Shown: positions 9,516 to 19,337, counted from the stretch's first letter. The stretch is DNA of 64,000 nt from Pseudomonadota bacterium (GCA_023398955.1 JAEWRL010000189.1:47476-111475); one strand, 5' to 3'. Notes: generated by a model from the sequence alone, not told the origin. Translations and numbers: made by a program.

Positions 9516-9555
9516 GCGGCGGAGAGGCTCGGGTAGTCACCGGGTTCTCCGCCGC
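9516..9555. terminator. 10-bp perfect inverted repeat between convergent genes
   Basis: GCGGCGGAGA (9516-9525) and TCTCCGCCGC (9546-9555) pair perfectly around a 20-base loop. The element lies between the stops of the convergent DsbA-like gene (9507) and kinase gene (9654), where a two-way transcription stop would be expected. There is no clear U tract, so Rho-independent termination is not certain. Confidence 0.45.
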
Positions 9556-9653
9556 ACCGCTCCACCCAGACGACGGCGCTGATGAGCCCCGGGTGGCGAC
9601 CTACGGGGATCTCCCCGCGGGCTCGAGCCGTCATGCTGGGCGCCCAGGGGAGG

Positions 9654-12059
9654 TTACTGGCGCGTTCGCGCGTCGATGGCGTCAATGGCCTTTGCCAGGG
9701 CACTGCCCTCACGCAAGCACGGATAGCAGTCCGCCTTGGCGCGCCGGCCGCAGCCCGTAGTCGCCTCCATCGTCCGAAGAACCTTCAGGGCACGCCTGTC
9801 GCCATGGCGCTCCGCTCGCGGGAGAAGCGCTTTCTTCGCTGCGCAGGTGTCGGCGTTCCTCAGAGCCACAGCGACCTTCAGAGCATCGGATGCCACCTTC
9901 GCGAACGATTCGCTCTGGAAGTACCTCTCTGCCCGCGCCTTCACGTCCGCTCGAATACCTCGTGTCGTGCTCAGGTCGAAGAGGATGTCCGCCCCGCGAC
10001 TTGCCATCGGCCCTTCCAGGAGAGCGAAGGCCGCCTCCTGGCTCTCCGGCATTTGAGCCGACTGCCACAGCAAGGTCGCAACCTCTGCGTCGCGTCGCAT
10101 CTGCGGCTCGAGCTCCACCACGTGACCGATTCTGCCGACGACCTCGCCGTAGCGCTTCTCCAAGCGGTACGCCTTTGCCAGCTCGAGGTGCACGGTCGGG
10201 TCCCGATCGTATCGTTTGGCGAGGGGCTCCAGTGCAGCCGCACCCTTCTTCTTTGCAGCTTCCAGCTCCTGCTCCGGGGCTTGGTGGGGCCTCCCCTCCG
10301 GTCCGCCTTGGTGACCAGCGGGTTCGAGCTGCGTCGAGGCGACGGAGGACGACGGGGTGCTGGTGCTAGATACGTGATACCCAGCCCCCTCGTCCGCCGC
10401 GTCCGATCCGAAGCCTAGCGAGGCCACGGCCAAGAGCCCACCGACCCCAAGGAGCACCGCCGCAGCGCCTCCGGCGGTCACCGCCGACGAGGGCACCCCG
10501 ACCAAAGCGCTTTGCACCGATCTCGGCCAGCGTCCACGACCTGCTTCCACCCACGCAACTCCGCGCTCCCAGAGCGCGCGGGCGCCGCTGGGACGTTCGG
10601 GCGGAGCTTGAACGACAAGCGGAGCAGCACCGTACCCAGCCTGCTCATCCGGCATCGGCAGGGGCACCGCAGCATCCGAAGGCCCGCTGGCACCCTCCAC
10701 AGACGATGCCTCCCGTTGTTGGACGTTGGCGGTGCCATCCGTCGTGCGCGAAACACTCTCGAGCACCGAACCCGCGTCAACGGCGCCAGACGCCGGGAGC
10801 TCAATGGTCTCGGGCTCGTCGAACTCGTCTTCCTCGGTGATGATGGGCGAATCGACGAGCAGGCCCGGCTCCTCAGCGCCAGGCGACAACTTGGGCGGGA
10901 GCGGTGGGGCAGCCAGGGGCTCGTCAGCGGATCTTGGCGGGGGCGGCCGCTTGGATGGTGGGGGCGGAACCATGGGCCTGGGCGGAGCCGCTGGTAGCGG
11001 AGGCACGGCAGGCCCGCCCCGCGCCGCGGCGAGCGGACCCTTGCCGCGCGCCAAGCCCGATGGAGCCAACCGCCGGAGAGCGGCGGCCGCGGCTGACTGA
11101 GCGGGTTTCTCTCGCCCTTCACGCTGGACATCGCGGAGTATGTCGTCGAGCCGCACCACGATGTCCTTCGCCGACTCCGGGCGCTCGTCAGCCTCCTTGT
11201 CCAGCAGCTGCTGCAACAGGTCATCGAGCGCGCTCGAGATCTGGACTCCGGGCGCACGCTCGCCGACTCGCGGCACCGGAGTGGAGAGCTGCTGCCCCAG
11301 AATGCCTACCTGACTCGAGCTGGCGTAGGGCCTGACGCCAGCAAGCATCTCGAACAGAATGACGCCAAGCGAATAGAGATCGGCGCGAGCATCCACGGGC
11401 TGGCCTAGCGCCTGCTCAGGAGCCATGTACTCGGGTGTCCCAAACACCATCCCGATCTTCGTAATCGCCTGGCCTGGACGCAGCGATCCACGGTCCGAGA
11501 GCTCCTGAATGGGCACCTTGGCGATCCCGAAGTCGAGTACCTTGACGAAGTCGGGGTCGCCCGCCTTCCGGACGAGCATGACGTTCTCGGGCTTCAAGTC
11601 ACGGTGAACGATGTCCAGGGCGTGGGCGCTCGCAAGCGCCGAAGCGACCTGGCGTGCAATGTGGATGCTGCGCGCTTCTGGAATGGGACCGGCGTTGATG
11701 GATTCGCGCAGCGCCAAGCCGTGTATGTATTCCAGCACCAAGAACACGGAACCATCGTCCAGCTTCCCAAAATCAGTGGCGGCTGCCACATTCGGGTGGT
11801 CGATGTTGGCAGCGGCCATCGCTTCGCGTTTGAAACGCGTCACCACCTCCGGAACGAGGCTGAGCTCTTTGTGAAGGACCTTCACTGCGAGCTTCTTGCG
11901 CATGAGGACGTGCTCGGCTGCGTAGACGCGTCCCATGCCACCAGTCCCCAGCAGCGCACCAATGCGGTAACGTTCGCTGATGACCATTCCATGGCGTTCG
12001 TCGGTCTCGACGTCTGCCGGTGGCTCCTTACCGTTCTTGCCGCTTGGAATTGCTGACAT
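9654..12059 (-). CDS. membrane-anchored Ser/Thr protein kinase
   Basis: 801 residues. The N-terminal Hanks-type kinase (about 31-310) has LGTGGMGRVY, Lys60 in AVKVL, HRDLKPEN (152-159), DFG (176-178) and APE (213-215), so all key residues are present. A Pro/Ala-rich linker (about 320-515) leads to one transmembrane segment (about 526-549). A helical, TPR-like outer domain of about 250 residues follows, with several Cys near its end. This is the standard myxobacterial receptor-kinase layout: a cytoplasmic kinase with a sensor or scaffold tail outside. It ends opposite the DsbA-like gene. The PilZ gene upstream runs in the same direction with a gap of about 75 bases, so the two may be co-transcribed. 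Confidence 0.93.
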   Translation of the reverse strand: MSAIPSGKNGKEPPADVETDERHGMVISERYRIGALLGTGGMGRVYAAEHVLMRKKLAVKVLHKELSLVPEVVTRFKREAMAAANIDHPNVAAATDFGKLDDGSVFLVLEYIHGLALRESINAGPIPEARSIHIARQVASALASAHALDIVHRDLKPENVMLVRKAGDPDFVKVLDFGIAKVPIQELSDRGSLRPGQAITKIGMVFGTPEYMAPEQALGQPVDARADLYSLGVILFEMLAGVRPYASSSQVGILGQQLSTPVPRVGERAPGVQISSALDDLLQQLLDKEADERPESAKDIVVRLDDILRDVQREGREKPAQSAAAAALRRLAPSGLARGKGPLAAARGGPAVPPLPAAPPRPMVPPPPSKRPPPPRSADEPLAAPPLPPKLSPGAEEPGLLVDSPIITEEDEFDEPETIELPASGAVDAGSVLESVSRTTDGTANVQQREASSVEGASGPSDAAVPLPMPDEQAGYGAAPLVVQAPPERPSGARALWERGVAWVEAGRGRWPRSVQSALVGVPSSAVTAGGAAAVLLGVGGLLAVASLGFGSDAADEGAGYHVSSTSTPSSSVASTQLEPAGHQGGPEGRPHQAPEQELEAAKKKGAAALEPLAKRYDRDPTVHLELAKAYRLEKRYGEVVGRIGHVVELEPQMRRDAEVATLLWQSAQMPESQEAAFALLEGPMASRGADILFDLSTTRGIRADVKARAERYFQSESFAKVASDALKVAVALRNADTCAAKKALLPRAERHGDRRALKVLRTMEATTGCGRRAKADCYPCLREGSALAKAIDAIDARTRQ

Positions 12060-12134
12060 TACGGGCTGCTCGAATAGGGCTCAGTGCGCCGCGGAACGGG
12101 GCTCAGGCACCAATGCCGCCGTGGCGGCTCGCTT

Positions 12135-13616
12135 TCATTCGTACGGGTTGTCGCTTGGCGGAGGCGGGGGCTCCGGCGATTGATTCTCATCGGTCGTAGG
12201 GGCGGGTGCGGCGGGTGCCGGACTTGGAGACACCGTTGCACTTGGAGCGGCGCCGGGAGACTGCTCCGGACCTGGCTCAGGGGCGTCTTCCTGCGGCGCG
12301 GGAACCGGTTCTTGAGGAGCAGGTGCAGGCGACTCCGGGGCGGCTGGCTCCGCTGGTCGCGGTCGCGGTCGCGGTCGCGGTTGAGCGGCTGGGCGGGGCG
12401 GCGGGGCGGGGCTCCGCGTCGTAGGTACAGCTACCGGCTCCGGCTCAACCTCCGGTACTGGCGCTGCGGCGTCTTGAAGCGCCGCGGCCCCCGCGTCTGG
12501 AGCGGCAGCATCCGCACCCGTGGCTCCGGCAGCATCGGCAGCGGCGGCAGGCACAGTTTGGGTCTCGGCGGGAGCCGGGGCTGGCGCTGGCTCCTCCGCG
12601 TCCATCGCGGGGGTCAACGGCTCAGGTGCCGGAGCAATGTCCTGACGCGGCGCCCTCGTCATGTAGAACACCAACGCGACCGCTGCTGCGACCCCGAGGA
12701 GCAGAACGAGCAGCTTCCCGCCGCCTCCTCCGTGATCGTCAGGTGCGGCAGCTTCCGGGGTGGGGCGTCTCTCTAGAGCCGCTGCGCGGGCCGACGGAGG
12801 CCCTCCCTTTCGGGGCGACGCGCTCGGCTTAGGGGTCCCCTCTCCGGCGTCTGCCGCGACCGCAGCAGCGTGGGCTGGCGCGGATCTACTCGGACGTCCC
12901 GCCGGGGCCGACGCCGCGTGGTGCCCACGCTTATCCTTGGCTCGCTGTTGCGCAGCCGCTCCACCGGACGCTGTATCCTCGGCGTCGCTCTTCTCGCCGA
13001 GTTCCTCGACTGAGCCCCCCGCTTCCCGCAGAGCGTCCTGCAGCAACTCGGCGGCTTGTTTCATCAGCGTGCGGTCCTCGCGAGGAGGTGCGTCGCGCTC
13101 TGGATCCGTGGTCGGAAAGAAAGTGCCAGTATCGTCTTGCGCCTGCGGCGCCGCCGACGAGCCGGGCTCACCCGGATCGGGAGCCTTGGACCGCTCCGCT
13201 TGCTGTGCCTTGAGGGCCGCGACACCGGCTGCCGGGGTGACCTCGTCGGCGCGATCGAAGGCAGACTCCTCGTCGCGCCGTCGAGCGACGAGCTGGTCGA
13301 TCACCGCCTTCGACTCGTCATCCAGCTTGATGAACTTGACGCCCATTCCCGCAGGCTGCGCCTCCTCCACATCCGGGGGATTCCGCTTCCAAACCACGCG
13401 CCCCACCCCCTGCATGACGCGCTGGTCCTCGCCGATCTTCACCTCGAACTTCAGCAGCGTGCCGGGAGGAAACGGCTTTGGCGTCTTGATGAACATACCA
13501 CCGCGGCTGACGTCGTACGAATGGTGCTCGATGAACTCATCCAAGGTCGCGCTCTTGTAGCGGACCGTCATGCTGAGCACTTTCGCGCGCGGATCCTTGC
13601 GGGTCTCCTGAGACAT
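12135..13616 (-). CDS. PilZ-domain membrane protein with Pro/Ala-rich tail
   Basis: 493 residues. The N-terminal PilZ domain (about 1-115) has an RKDPR motif (6-10) and DVSRGG (35-40). These match the RxxxR and D/NxSxxG elements that bind cyclic di-GMP, and the domain resembles the PilZ paralogues common in Myxococcus. An acidic, Ala-rich linker leads to a transmembrane segment near 300-318. The C-terminus is low-complexity, with an Arg-Pro dipeptide run. I chose ATG 13616 because GGAG lies 5 bases upstream and the PilZ fold starts there; longer in-frame extensions do not look protein-like. A role in c-di-GMP signalling is known for the domain; the output is unknown. Confidence 0.87.
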   Translation of the reverse strand: MSQETRKDPRAKVLSMTVRYKSATLDEFIEHHSYDVSRGGMFIKTPKPFPPGTLLKFEVKIGEDQRVMQGVGRVVWKRNPPDVEEAQPAGMGVKFIKLDDESKAVIDQLVARRRDEESAFDRADEVTPAAGVAALKAQQAERSKAPDPGEPGSSAAPQAQDDTGTFFPTTDPERDAPPREDRTLMKQAAELLQDALREAGGSVEELGEKSDAEDTASGGAAAQQRAKDKRGHHAASAPAGRPSRSAPAHAAAVAADAGEGTPKPSASPRKGGPPSARAAALERRPTPEAAAPDDHGGGGGKLLVLLLGVAAAVALVFYMTRAPRQDIAPAPEPLTPAMDAEEPAPAPAPAETQTVPAAAADAAGATGADAAAPDAGAAALQDAAAPVPEVEPEPVAVPTTRSPAPPPRPAAQPRPRPRPRPAEPAAPESPAPAPQEPVPAPQEDAPEPGPEQSPGAAPSATVSPSPAPAAPAPTTDENQSPEPPPPPSDNPYE

Positions 13617-13979
13617 GGGTTCTCCGAGGTCGTCGACTAGCTCGTGCTGCACCGGCACGTGGGGCAGCAGTGGATGCCCATGGTAGCCAAAGGCTGTTCC
13701 GAACCCCAAGTATCGCAGCGCGCGCCCCTTGGCCAGTGTACGAGTGCGCTGAGACAAAAACTCGACCCGGCCCAGCGCCCATACCGACCAACTGCCCCGC
13801 CGGTGCCAATCCTGCCGCAATATAGTGGGTACTCACCCGTGAAGAGAGACAGCTGGAATCCAATCGGACACCCGTCCTGTTGCCCTCACCGAATCGGGAC
13901 TGCTAATGGCCAGAAGGCCGCTTTCGGGCAAACGCAACGTTCGGCTGGCAGGCGGGGCGTTGAGGGACTGATCGGGCTC
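13617..13979. other. intergenic region upstream of the PilZ gene
   Basis: It lies between two minus-strand genes, the PilZ gene and the esterase. It should contain the PilZ promoter and the esterase 3' end. I see no convincing ORF, RNA gene or strong hairpin. Confidence 0.4.
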
Positions 13980-15077
13980 TCACTGACGCTTCGACAATCC
14001 CGCAAAACCATCACCGGTCCGAAGCGCCTCATCGTGGAAAACGAGCATCTCGATTGCCCCAGGCCCGCGATTGAAATCGTAATCGTGAGGTCCGGCTACG
14101 CTCGCAAAGTCGTGGGAGATGCCAGCGCGCCGCCATGCTTCGGAGAGGCGGGTCAGCGGCTCGCGATAGTAGTCACCGCTGCTCGTCAGTACGCGAAGTC
14201 TCAACGCCGGATTGCGTCGCAAGGCCCCGGCAGCAAGCGTCGTGAGCTTCTGCACTTCGTCGCCTCCAAACGCGGCTTGAAGGCTGCCAACGGAGCCGAA
14301 GGCCTGCGGGAACATCAGTCCTATCAGTACCGAAAGGCGGCCACCGAGACTGACACCATCGATGGCCGTCGTGGCCGCGCTCCCGAAGGATGGAGTCTCC
14401 GCGTACACCCGAGGGAGGACGCTCTCGACGATGAAGCGGCCGTAGGGAACGACGGCCTCCAGCGACTCCGCTCCGGAGAGTTGAATGGGCGTGTATGGCA
14501 TGACAACGACCATTCCTCGGTAGGGATCGGTCGAGAGCCGGCTGTTCAACGCGCTGAGGCGCTCCGCGGAAACGAAGCCGTGGAAATCTCGCACATCCAG
14601 AGGGGGGTGCTCGAGCGCATCGATCGCTTCGTGGAGCTGATAGTCCTCGAGCCAGCCTCTCGCTCCGCGCCATGGGCCCTTGAGCGCCTCACCCCTGCCG
14701 TGCAGCGCGACGAGGACAGGGAGCGGGGGTTCGTCACGTCCCCGTCGCGGCACGGACACGAGGACCCGGAGCTCGCCGTACGGTCCGTCCTGGAAGTCCC
14801 AGACGAGGGTTCGAGGACGCCCCCGGCGCGAGCCAGCGCCAACGATTGCCGAATCCCCGTGCTCTGCCGGTTCTGCGCTCGTGGGAAGGAACGGCGCAGC
14901 GCTCGCGCCGGAGGCAACCGGGACTGGAGAGGACCCGACCGACGCTTGCGGCTGCCGCTCGGCTCGCTTGCAATCCAAGGAAACGAACGCCACCAGGGCG
15001 CAGAGTAGTACGCCTAGCATGCTGCGGGAGTCCCGCGGGCGCTTGCTCGCGCGCCTCCACAGGATTCCTCTCGGCAA
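13980..15077 (-). CDS. alpha/beta-hydrolase esterase lipoprotein
   Basis: 365 residues, predicted exported lipoprotein (hydrophobic stretch then SLDC). The oxyanion region reads VLVALHGRG and the nucleophile elbow is GVSLGG, as in esterase D/feruloyl-esterase-like hydrolases. A His near the C-terminus (GPHDYDF) can complete the triad. It lies directly behind gloB: the apparent TTG start at 15077 is one base after the gloB stop, suggesting a two-gene operon. An internal ATG at 15020, just before the hydrophobic core, is an alternative start. The substrate is unknown. Glyoxalase operon context might hint at thioester chemistry, but this is only inference. Confidence 0.78.
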   Translation of the reverse strand: MPRGILWRRASKRPRDSRSMLGVLLCALVAFVSLDCKRAERQPQASVGSSPVPVASGASAAPFLPTSAEPAEHGDSAIVGAGSRRGRPRTLVWDFQDGPYGELRVLVSVPRRGRDEPPLPVLVALHGRGEALKGPWRGARGWLEDYQLHEAIDALEHPPLDVRDFHGFVSAERLSALNSRLSTDPYRGMVVVMPYTPIQLSGAESLEAVVPYGRFIVESVLPRVYAETPSFGSAATTAIDGVSLGGRLSVLIGLMFPQAFGSVGSLQAAFGGDEVQKLTTLAAGALRRNPALRLRVLTSSGDYYREPLTRLSEAWRRAGISHDFASVAGPHDYDFNRGPGAIEMLVFHDEALRTGDGFAGLSKRQ

Positions 15078-15078
15078 C

Positions 15079-15855
15079 TCAGAAGCCGTCCTTTAGGTTG
15101 CGAAGGCGAGCAAACACCTCCGCCGGACGCAGCGGGCGAAGCGTTTCGCCGGCCACGGTCGCCACCACCTCCGGCTGGGTACAGCGCAGAAACGGGTTGA
15201 TGCGCCGCTCCTGAAGAATCGTCGATGGCACAGTGCAAGGACCGTCGTCTTGACGGGTCAGATCGCTGAGCGCTGCTGCGACCGCTGAATTGCTTGGCTC
15301 CACGTGGTGCGCGAATTCCAGGTTGCGCCGCGTGTACTCGTGGCCGCAGTAGACCAGAGTCGACGGGGGGAGAGCGCCAATTCTGTCGTTGAGCGACGCA
15401 TACATCACCTCGGGCGTTCCTTCGAACAACCTGCCGCATCCGGCCACGAACAGCGTATCCCCGGTGAACACGACCCCCCCGCCGACGTAAGCAACAGCGC
15501 CGCGTGTGTGCCCCGGGACGTGCACCGCCTGCCAACGCACCCCAATCAGCTCAAGGTGCTGGGCGTGCTCGACGCCGTCAGTCATTGCTGGCACTCTCGC
15601 GGCCTCGCTAGCGTGGGCAAGCACTCGCAATGATGGGATCCGACGAGAGAGCTCGCCATTGCCCCCTACGTGATCCGAGTGGTGATGCGTCGTCAGGATG
15701 GCAATCAGCCGCAGCTGATGCTCCTCAAGGGCATCAAGCACTGGTGCCGCCTCGCAGGCATCGACGACAATTGCTTCGTCCCCCTGCCCGGCCGACACGA
15801 GGTACGCATAGTTGTCGCGAAGACAGGGAATGGGAGTGACACGAATCGCAGACAC
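15079..15855 (-). CDS. gloB: hydroxyacylglutathione hydrolase (glyoxalase II)
   Basis: Metallo-beta-lactamase-fold hydrolase that splits S-lactoylglutathione to lactate and glutathione in methylglyoxal detoxification. The metal motif HHHSDH (57-62) fits HxHxDH. Further ligands sit in VPGHTRG and FTGDTLF, with YCGHEYT later, which is the diagnostic GloB order. At 258 residues it has normal GloB length, including the C-terminal HxxxGxx substrate region (NPFLRC type). The start ATG 15855 precedes the usual first strand (IRVTPIPCLRDNYAYL). It is followed immediately by the esterase gene. Related thiol-hydrolase functions cannot be excluded if the organism uses another thiol. Confidence 0.94.
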   Translation of the reverse strand: MSAIRVTPIPCLRDNYAYLVSAGQGDEAIVVDACEAAPVLDALEEHQLRLIAILTTHHHSDHVGGNGELSRRIPSLRVLAHASEAARVPAMTDGVEHAQHLELIGVRWQAVHVPGHTRGAVAYVGGGVVFTGDTLFVAGCGRLFEGTPEVMYASLNDRIGALPPSTLVYCGHEYTRRNLEFAHHVEPSNSAVAAALSDLTRQDDGPCTVPSTILQERRINPFLRCTQPEVVATVAGETLRPLRPAEVFARLRNLKDGF

Positions 15856-15918
15856 GCTACACTACGCCCTCCGTAGCACGGAATTTCAGCAACACTGAAC
15901 ACGGTCTAACCGTTACCT

Positions 15919-15992
15919 GCGCCACTAGCTCAGCTGGATAGAGCGTCGGCCTCCGGAGCCGAAGGCCAGTGGTTCGAATCCACTGTGGCGCG
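15919..15992 (+). tRNA. tRNA-Arg (anticodon CCG)
   Basis: Full cloverleaf. The acceptor stem GCGCCAC pairs with GTGGCGC (15985-15991), with G as discriminator at 15992. The D arm is AGCTCAGCTGGATAGAGC. The anticodon stem TCGGC/GCCGA encloses the loop CTCCGGA, giving anticodon CCG. The T arm is AGTGG-TTCGAAT-CCACT. The CCA end is not encoded. It decodes CGG arginine codons, which should be common in this GC-rich genome. Confidence 0.96.
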
Positions 15993-16150
15993 CGAAGAAA
16001 GTCAGCAGGGCCAGCTGAGGGGACAACCCGACTTGGCCCGAGAGTGCTCGCGGCGAGGAGTCCGAAGCTCGCGTTGAGTACTCTCATGAGCTCACTTCGC
16101 AGACCGAGGTACAAGGCCTCCGCCAGGCCTTGTGTCGGCGTCAAGGTCAA

Positions 16151-16184
16151 GCAAGGTGTCGGCGTCAGCAAGGTGTCGGCGTCA
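16151..16184. repeat. 17-bp direct repeat, two copies
   Basis: GCAAGGTGTCGGCGTCA occurs twice in tandem (16151-16167 and 16168-16184), with a degenerate copy just before. It sits between the tRNA and the 3' end of the minus-strand GYF gene. The rest of 15993-16190 shows nothing I can name. Confidence 0.7.
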
Positions 16185-16190
16185 GCAAGT

Positions 16191-17972
16191 CTACTTGAGG
16201 GAGAAGCTCTTGCTCACGGTCACGGATCCGCCGAAGTACGGCGGAATGCGCGCTGACTGGAACGTGCGGACTATGCAGCCCGCGCTCACGCCATCCCCGC
16301 TGACGCTGGCAACCGCCACGTTCTGCACGAGTCCAGACGAGGCGTAGGTCACGACCACCGTCCCTTGAGCTGCACCGTCCGCGCACTTGCTTGCGCGCAC
16401 CGCTGCACCAGCGAGGGCCCGGCGCGCAGCCGAGCGATCGAAGGAACCAAGTCCGCTGGGTGCCGCCGCGGGAGCAGCGTCCGTGGAGGGAGCGCGCTCC
16501 GAGGGCTCTGCCGCAGTGTCGTTTCCTTCTTCCACCAGGGTCGTCGGAGTTGCTTCGACCTTCTTGGGGGCGCGCGGCGAGCTGCTTGCCAAGCCAACTG
16601 AGCGGCGCCGCGCCACCCACCTGGAGGCGACGACCGTCGCGTCCTCTTCCTCCGGGGTCACCTCAGCCTCCTGCGCGGTCGCCGCTACGGGTTCGGGCGC
16701 GGGAGCATCTTTGACCGTTTTCTCCGAGAACCGATGCGCTCCTTCGAGGGGGCCAGACATGGCCGCCGAGACGACCCGTGGGATCAGCCGAACACTGGAG
16801 GCGCTGGCGGGACCACCCCAGAGATCAGAGCGCTGTATTTTCCCAAATGCCGCCATGATGGCGAACATGGTGGCTACTCCAGCGACCATCCATACGGCCC
16901 GTTCGACGTAGTCCAACCTCCCCTTGGCCCGGTGACGCAGAGGGGGTGCGACGGTCAATGTGCGCGGCGGCGGCAAGCTGGAGAGGGGACGTATTCGATC
17001 TCGGCCCTGTGTTGCTGGCGGAGGCTCCGTGATGGGGAGCTCATTCGTTCGCAGCGGGACGACCGACGTGTGCGTCAAAGCAGCAGCGAGATCGGGGCGC
17101 GACGAGGTCGCGGCGGGATGTCTGCGACCATTCCACGCCGCGGCCTGAGTATGTTCAGCAAGGAGGTCTTCGAAAGCTGGGATCCGTGGAGCCCTAGGAA
17201 TGGGAGGCGCTGACGCGGAGTGCACAGGTGGCGGGATCGTCGACGCGAGGTGACGCGCTGCCGGCCCCGTGGGACGAAAGACCACGTCCCGCGGGAGCTC
17301 CATCGCTGGCGCGCCGAGCTGTCGGGGCGGCGAGACCCCTCCGGCGCGAGCAGGATCCGCGAGCAAAGGCCCCGAACGACCAGCTTGCCACTCGCGGGTC
17401 ATGCTCGTGACATAGTCCCTCAGCCGCGGCACCTTGCCGAGCGGCACCCAGTTCTGATGCTCACCCGACCACACGAGGACGTCGTGGGGCATCATGTTTC
17501 GGACCCACAACTTGCCAAGCAGGTCCTGGCGCAGCTTCAGGCGCACGTACCATTCCGCACCCTTGGCCGTCACCTCGCTCGAAACGTCGCGGAGACGGCG
17601 TTCCGAATGGGGTACTAATGCGATACGGTTCTCCGAGCGGCTTACGCTACCGTAGTTTTGCCACCGTCCAGCGACCGTTTGGGAGGCTACTCGAGTCACC
17701 GTTCGTTCATCCTCTTCATCCCCCCCGTATGGGCCGTGGCTTCCAACGCGTAACCTGGGCCCCATTTGATGGTGCGATGGGACGCTTTGCGCAGCGCGCC
17801 CAGCTGCGCTGTAGCCACGCGTACGCCCGATGTGAGCATCACGTAGACTTGGTTGAGAGGCACTCGACGGCTCGTCTTCCATAGGCAAGGCGCGGATAGG
17901 ACCGCCTCCTGCAATCGGTTGAACGTCCATACGTCGCAAAGCTCGCATGTCCACTCGCGTTTGATGGCGCAT
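16191..17972 (-). CDS. GYF-domain membrane protein with AgmX/PglI-type C-terminus
   Basis: About 593 residues. A GYF_2/DUF4339-like domain lies near residues 139-200 (EWYVRLKLRQ, then WSGEHQNWVPLGKV). A Pro-rich linker follows, then a transmembrane segment near 357-376. The C-terminal domain of about 85 residues has two Cys and ends IPPYFGGSVTVSKSFSLK, resembling TonB-like C-termini of Myxococcus AgmX/PglI motility proteins. It is a clear paralogue of the protein at 49318-51057 but lacks that protein's zinc ribbon. The start is uncertain: ATG at 17972, 17948, 17930 or 17882 are possible, none with a strong ribosome-binding site. A role in envelope-spanning machinery such as gliding is inferred from the family. 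Confidence 0.8.
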   Translation of the reverse strand: MRHQTRVDMRALRRMDVQPIAGGGPIRALPMEDEPSSASQPSLRDAHIGRTRGYSAAGRAAQSVPSHHQMGPRLRVGSHGPYGGDEEDERTVTRVASQTVAGRWQNYGSVSRSENRIALVPHSERRLRDVSSEVTAKGAEWYVRLKLRQDLLGKLWVRNMMPHDVLVWSGEHQNWVPLGKVPRLRDYVTSMTREWQAGRSGPLLADPARAGGVSPPRQLGAPAMELPRDVVFRPTGPAARHLASTIPPPVHSASAPPIPRAPRIPAFEDLLAEHTQAAAWNGRRHPAATSSRPDLAAALTHTSVVPLRTNELPITEPPPATQGRDRIRPLSSLPPPRTLTVAPPLRHRAKGRLDYVERAVWMVAGVATMFAIMAAFGKIQRSDLWGGPASASSVRLIPRVVSAAMSGPLEGAHRFSEKTVKDAPAPEPVAATAQEAEVTPEEEDATVVASRWVARRRSVGLASSSPRAPKKVEATPTTLVEEGNDTAAEPSERAPSTDAAPAAAPSGLGSFDRSAARRALAGAAVRASKCADGAAQGTVVVTYASSGLVQNVAVASVSGDGVSAGCIVRTFQSARIPPYFGGSVTVSKSFSLK

Positions 17973-18007
17973 ACTCGCCCCGCTGCTCTGCAGGTGTCCG
18001 AGTCCAA

Positions 18008-19150
18008 ATGGTAAGTCAACCTCCCACCCCTGTCCCGCGAAATATGTGGAGTCGCAGCCCCCCACGCCGGATCTCCACGCACAACAGTGCAGAAGACAGA
18101 CCGGCCCCCCGATTTGCAACGAGGTTTACCGCTCACCTGGCGAGTCCGTTTTCTGCCAATCCGAGCCGTTGGCTCCTGTGGATCGCGCTCCTTCTTGGAA
18201 CTGCATGCACCCGCGAGCTCCCCGAACGGCAGGAGGACACGTCGCGCCAAGCCTCCCCCACGGCAACGACGGCTCGGTCACCCGCTCTGAAACAGGAGAC
18301 GCGCACCTCGACAGGAACGGAAGCTCCGCGGGCGCAGCCATTCATGCCGCGGCGCGCCCACGGGGAGCGGCTTCCGCTGCTACTCTACTTACACGGTCTC
18401 GGCTCGTCGGGCGCTCGCTCGGCCGAGCTGCTGGGTCTAGCCGAATTCGCCACTCGTGAACGCGCCCTCGTCGTCGCTCCTGACGGAACCCGCGGCCCAG
18501 GAGGGCATCGCTTCTGGAATGCCCATCCTGCGTGCTGCGACTTCGCGGGGATGGGCACCGATCACGTGAGCATGGTGAGCCAGCTCATCACGGAACTCAT
18601 AGGAAGCGGCAGCGTCGATCCGGCGGAGGTCTACGTCATTGGCTTCTCCAACGGCGGGTTCATGGCGCACCGTCTCGCCTGCGAGCTCGGTCGGGCCATA
18701 GCGGGCGCCGGGAGCATCGCGGGCGCAGCACCCGGCGCGGAACTGGACTGCCGAGCGGAGGGTCCCACGGCTATCCTGGAAGTGCACGGCACCGCAGACG
18801 ACGTCGTCAGCTACGACGGAGGTACTGTCTTCGGGGAATCAAGCACACCAACTCACGGATCGGCGAGAGACACGCTACTCGGCTGGGGACGACGACTCGG
18901 CTGCAACAGCACACCCCGAGACCACCCTCCGTTGGATCTCGTCGACGCGCTTCGCGGGAACGAGACGCTCGTCACGTCCCTGGGTAGCTGCCGATTCGGC
19001 TCGGTCACTCTCTGGACGGTCTCGGGAGGTAGCCATGCCCTCGGCTCGAGCCGCCAAGTCCTCGACCGAGTTTGGCGACACCTGCGCCAAGCCGTGGCAG
19101 ACCAGCGGGGAGCGCCCGCGGCTCTCGAAAAGGGCGCGCCGAGGCTTTGA
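18008..19150 (+). CDS. polyhydroxybutyrate-depolymerase-like / LpqC-type esterase lipoprotein
   Basis: Alpha/beta hydrolase with LLYLHGLGSSG as oxyanion loop, GFSNGG as nucleophile elbow, VHGTADDVV with the acid residue, and a His in SGGSHAL. The order matches the PHB depolymerase/feruloyl esterase family (LpqC). An N-terminal hydrophobic run ending LLLGTAC is a lipobox, so export and lipid anchoring are predicted. The start is unclear: ATG 18008 gives 380 residues and ATG 18044 gives 368. Both leave a long Arg/Pro-rich stretch before the signal, so the true start may be a rarer codon further in. It is divergent from the GYF gene. The substrate is probably an ester polymer or aryl ester. Confidence 0.8.
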   Translation: MVSQPPTPVPRNMWSRSPPRRISTHNSAEDRPAPRFATRFTAHLASPFSANPSRWLLWIALLLGTACTRELPERQEDTSRQASPTATTARSPALKQETRTSTGTEAPRAQPFMPRRAHGERLPLLLYLHGLGSSGARSAELLGLAEFATRERALVVAPDGTRGPGGHRFWNAHPACCDFAGMGTDHVSMVSQLITELIGSGSVDPAEVYVIGFSNGGFMAHRLACELGRAIAGAGSIAGAAPGAELDCRAEGPTAILEVHGTADDVVSYDGGTVFGESSTPTHGSARDTLLGWGRRLGCNSTPRDHPPLDLVDALRGNETLVTSLGSCRFGSVTLWTVSGGSHALGSSRQVLDRVWRHLRQAVADQRGAPAALEKGAPRL

Positions 19151-19337
19151 CGCGCGTTGAATCGGAGGAAAAACGAACGGCCGAACGCAGCGACGTGGGG
19201 CGCCTCTTCTCTTGCGCGCTGGGCGACGTTGGTTCCTTTCTCCAGGATCGGGAATCTGCAGGTGACAGCTGTCCTTGAAGTCCAAAAGGCTTGATGTGCT
19301 GCGAGCCTCGCGCGACGCTTCCGCATCGAGCGTAGAG

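Noticed and set aside
13644..15008. Plus-strand open frame of about 450 codons over the esterase gene
   Set aside because: Antisense to a clear alpha/beta hydrolase; no ribosome-binding site or domain.
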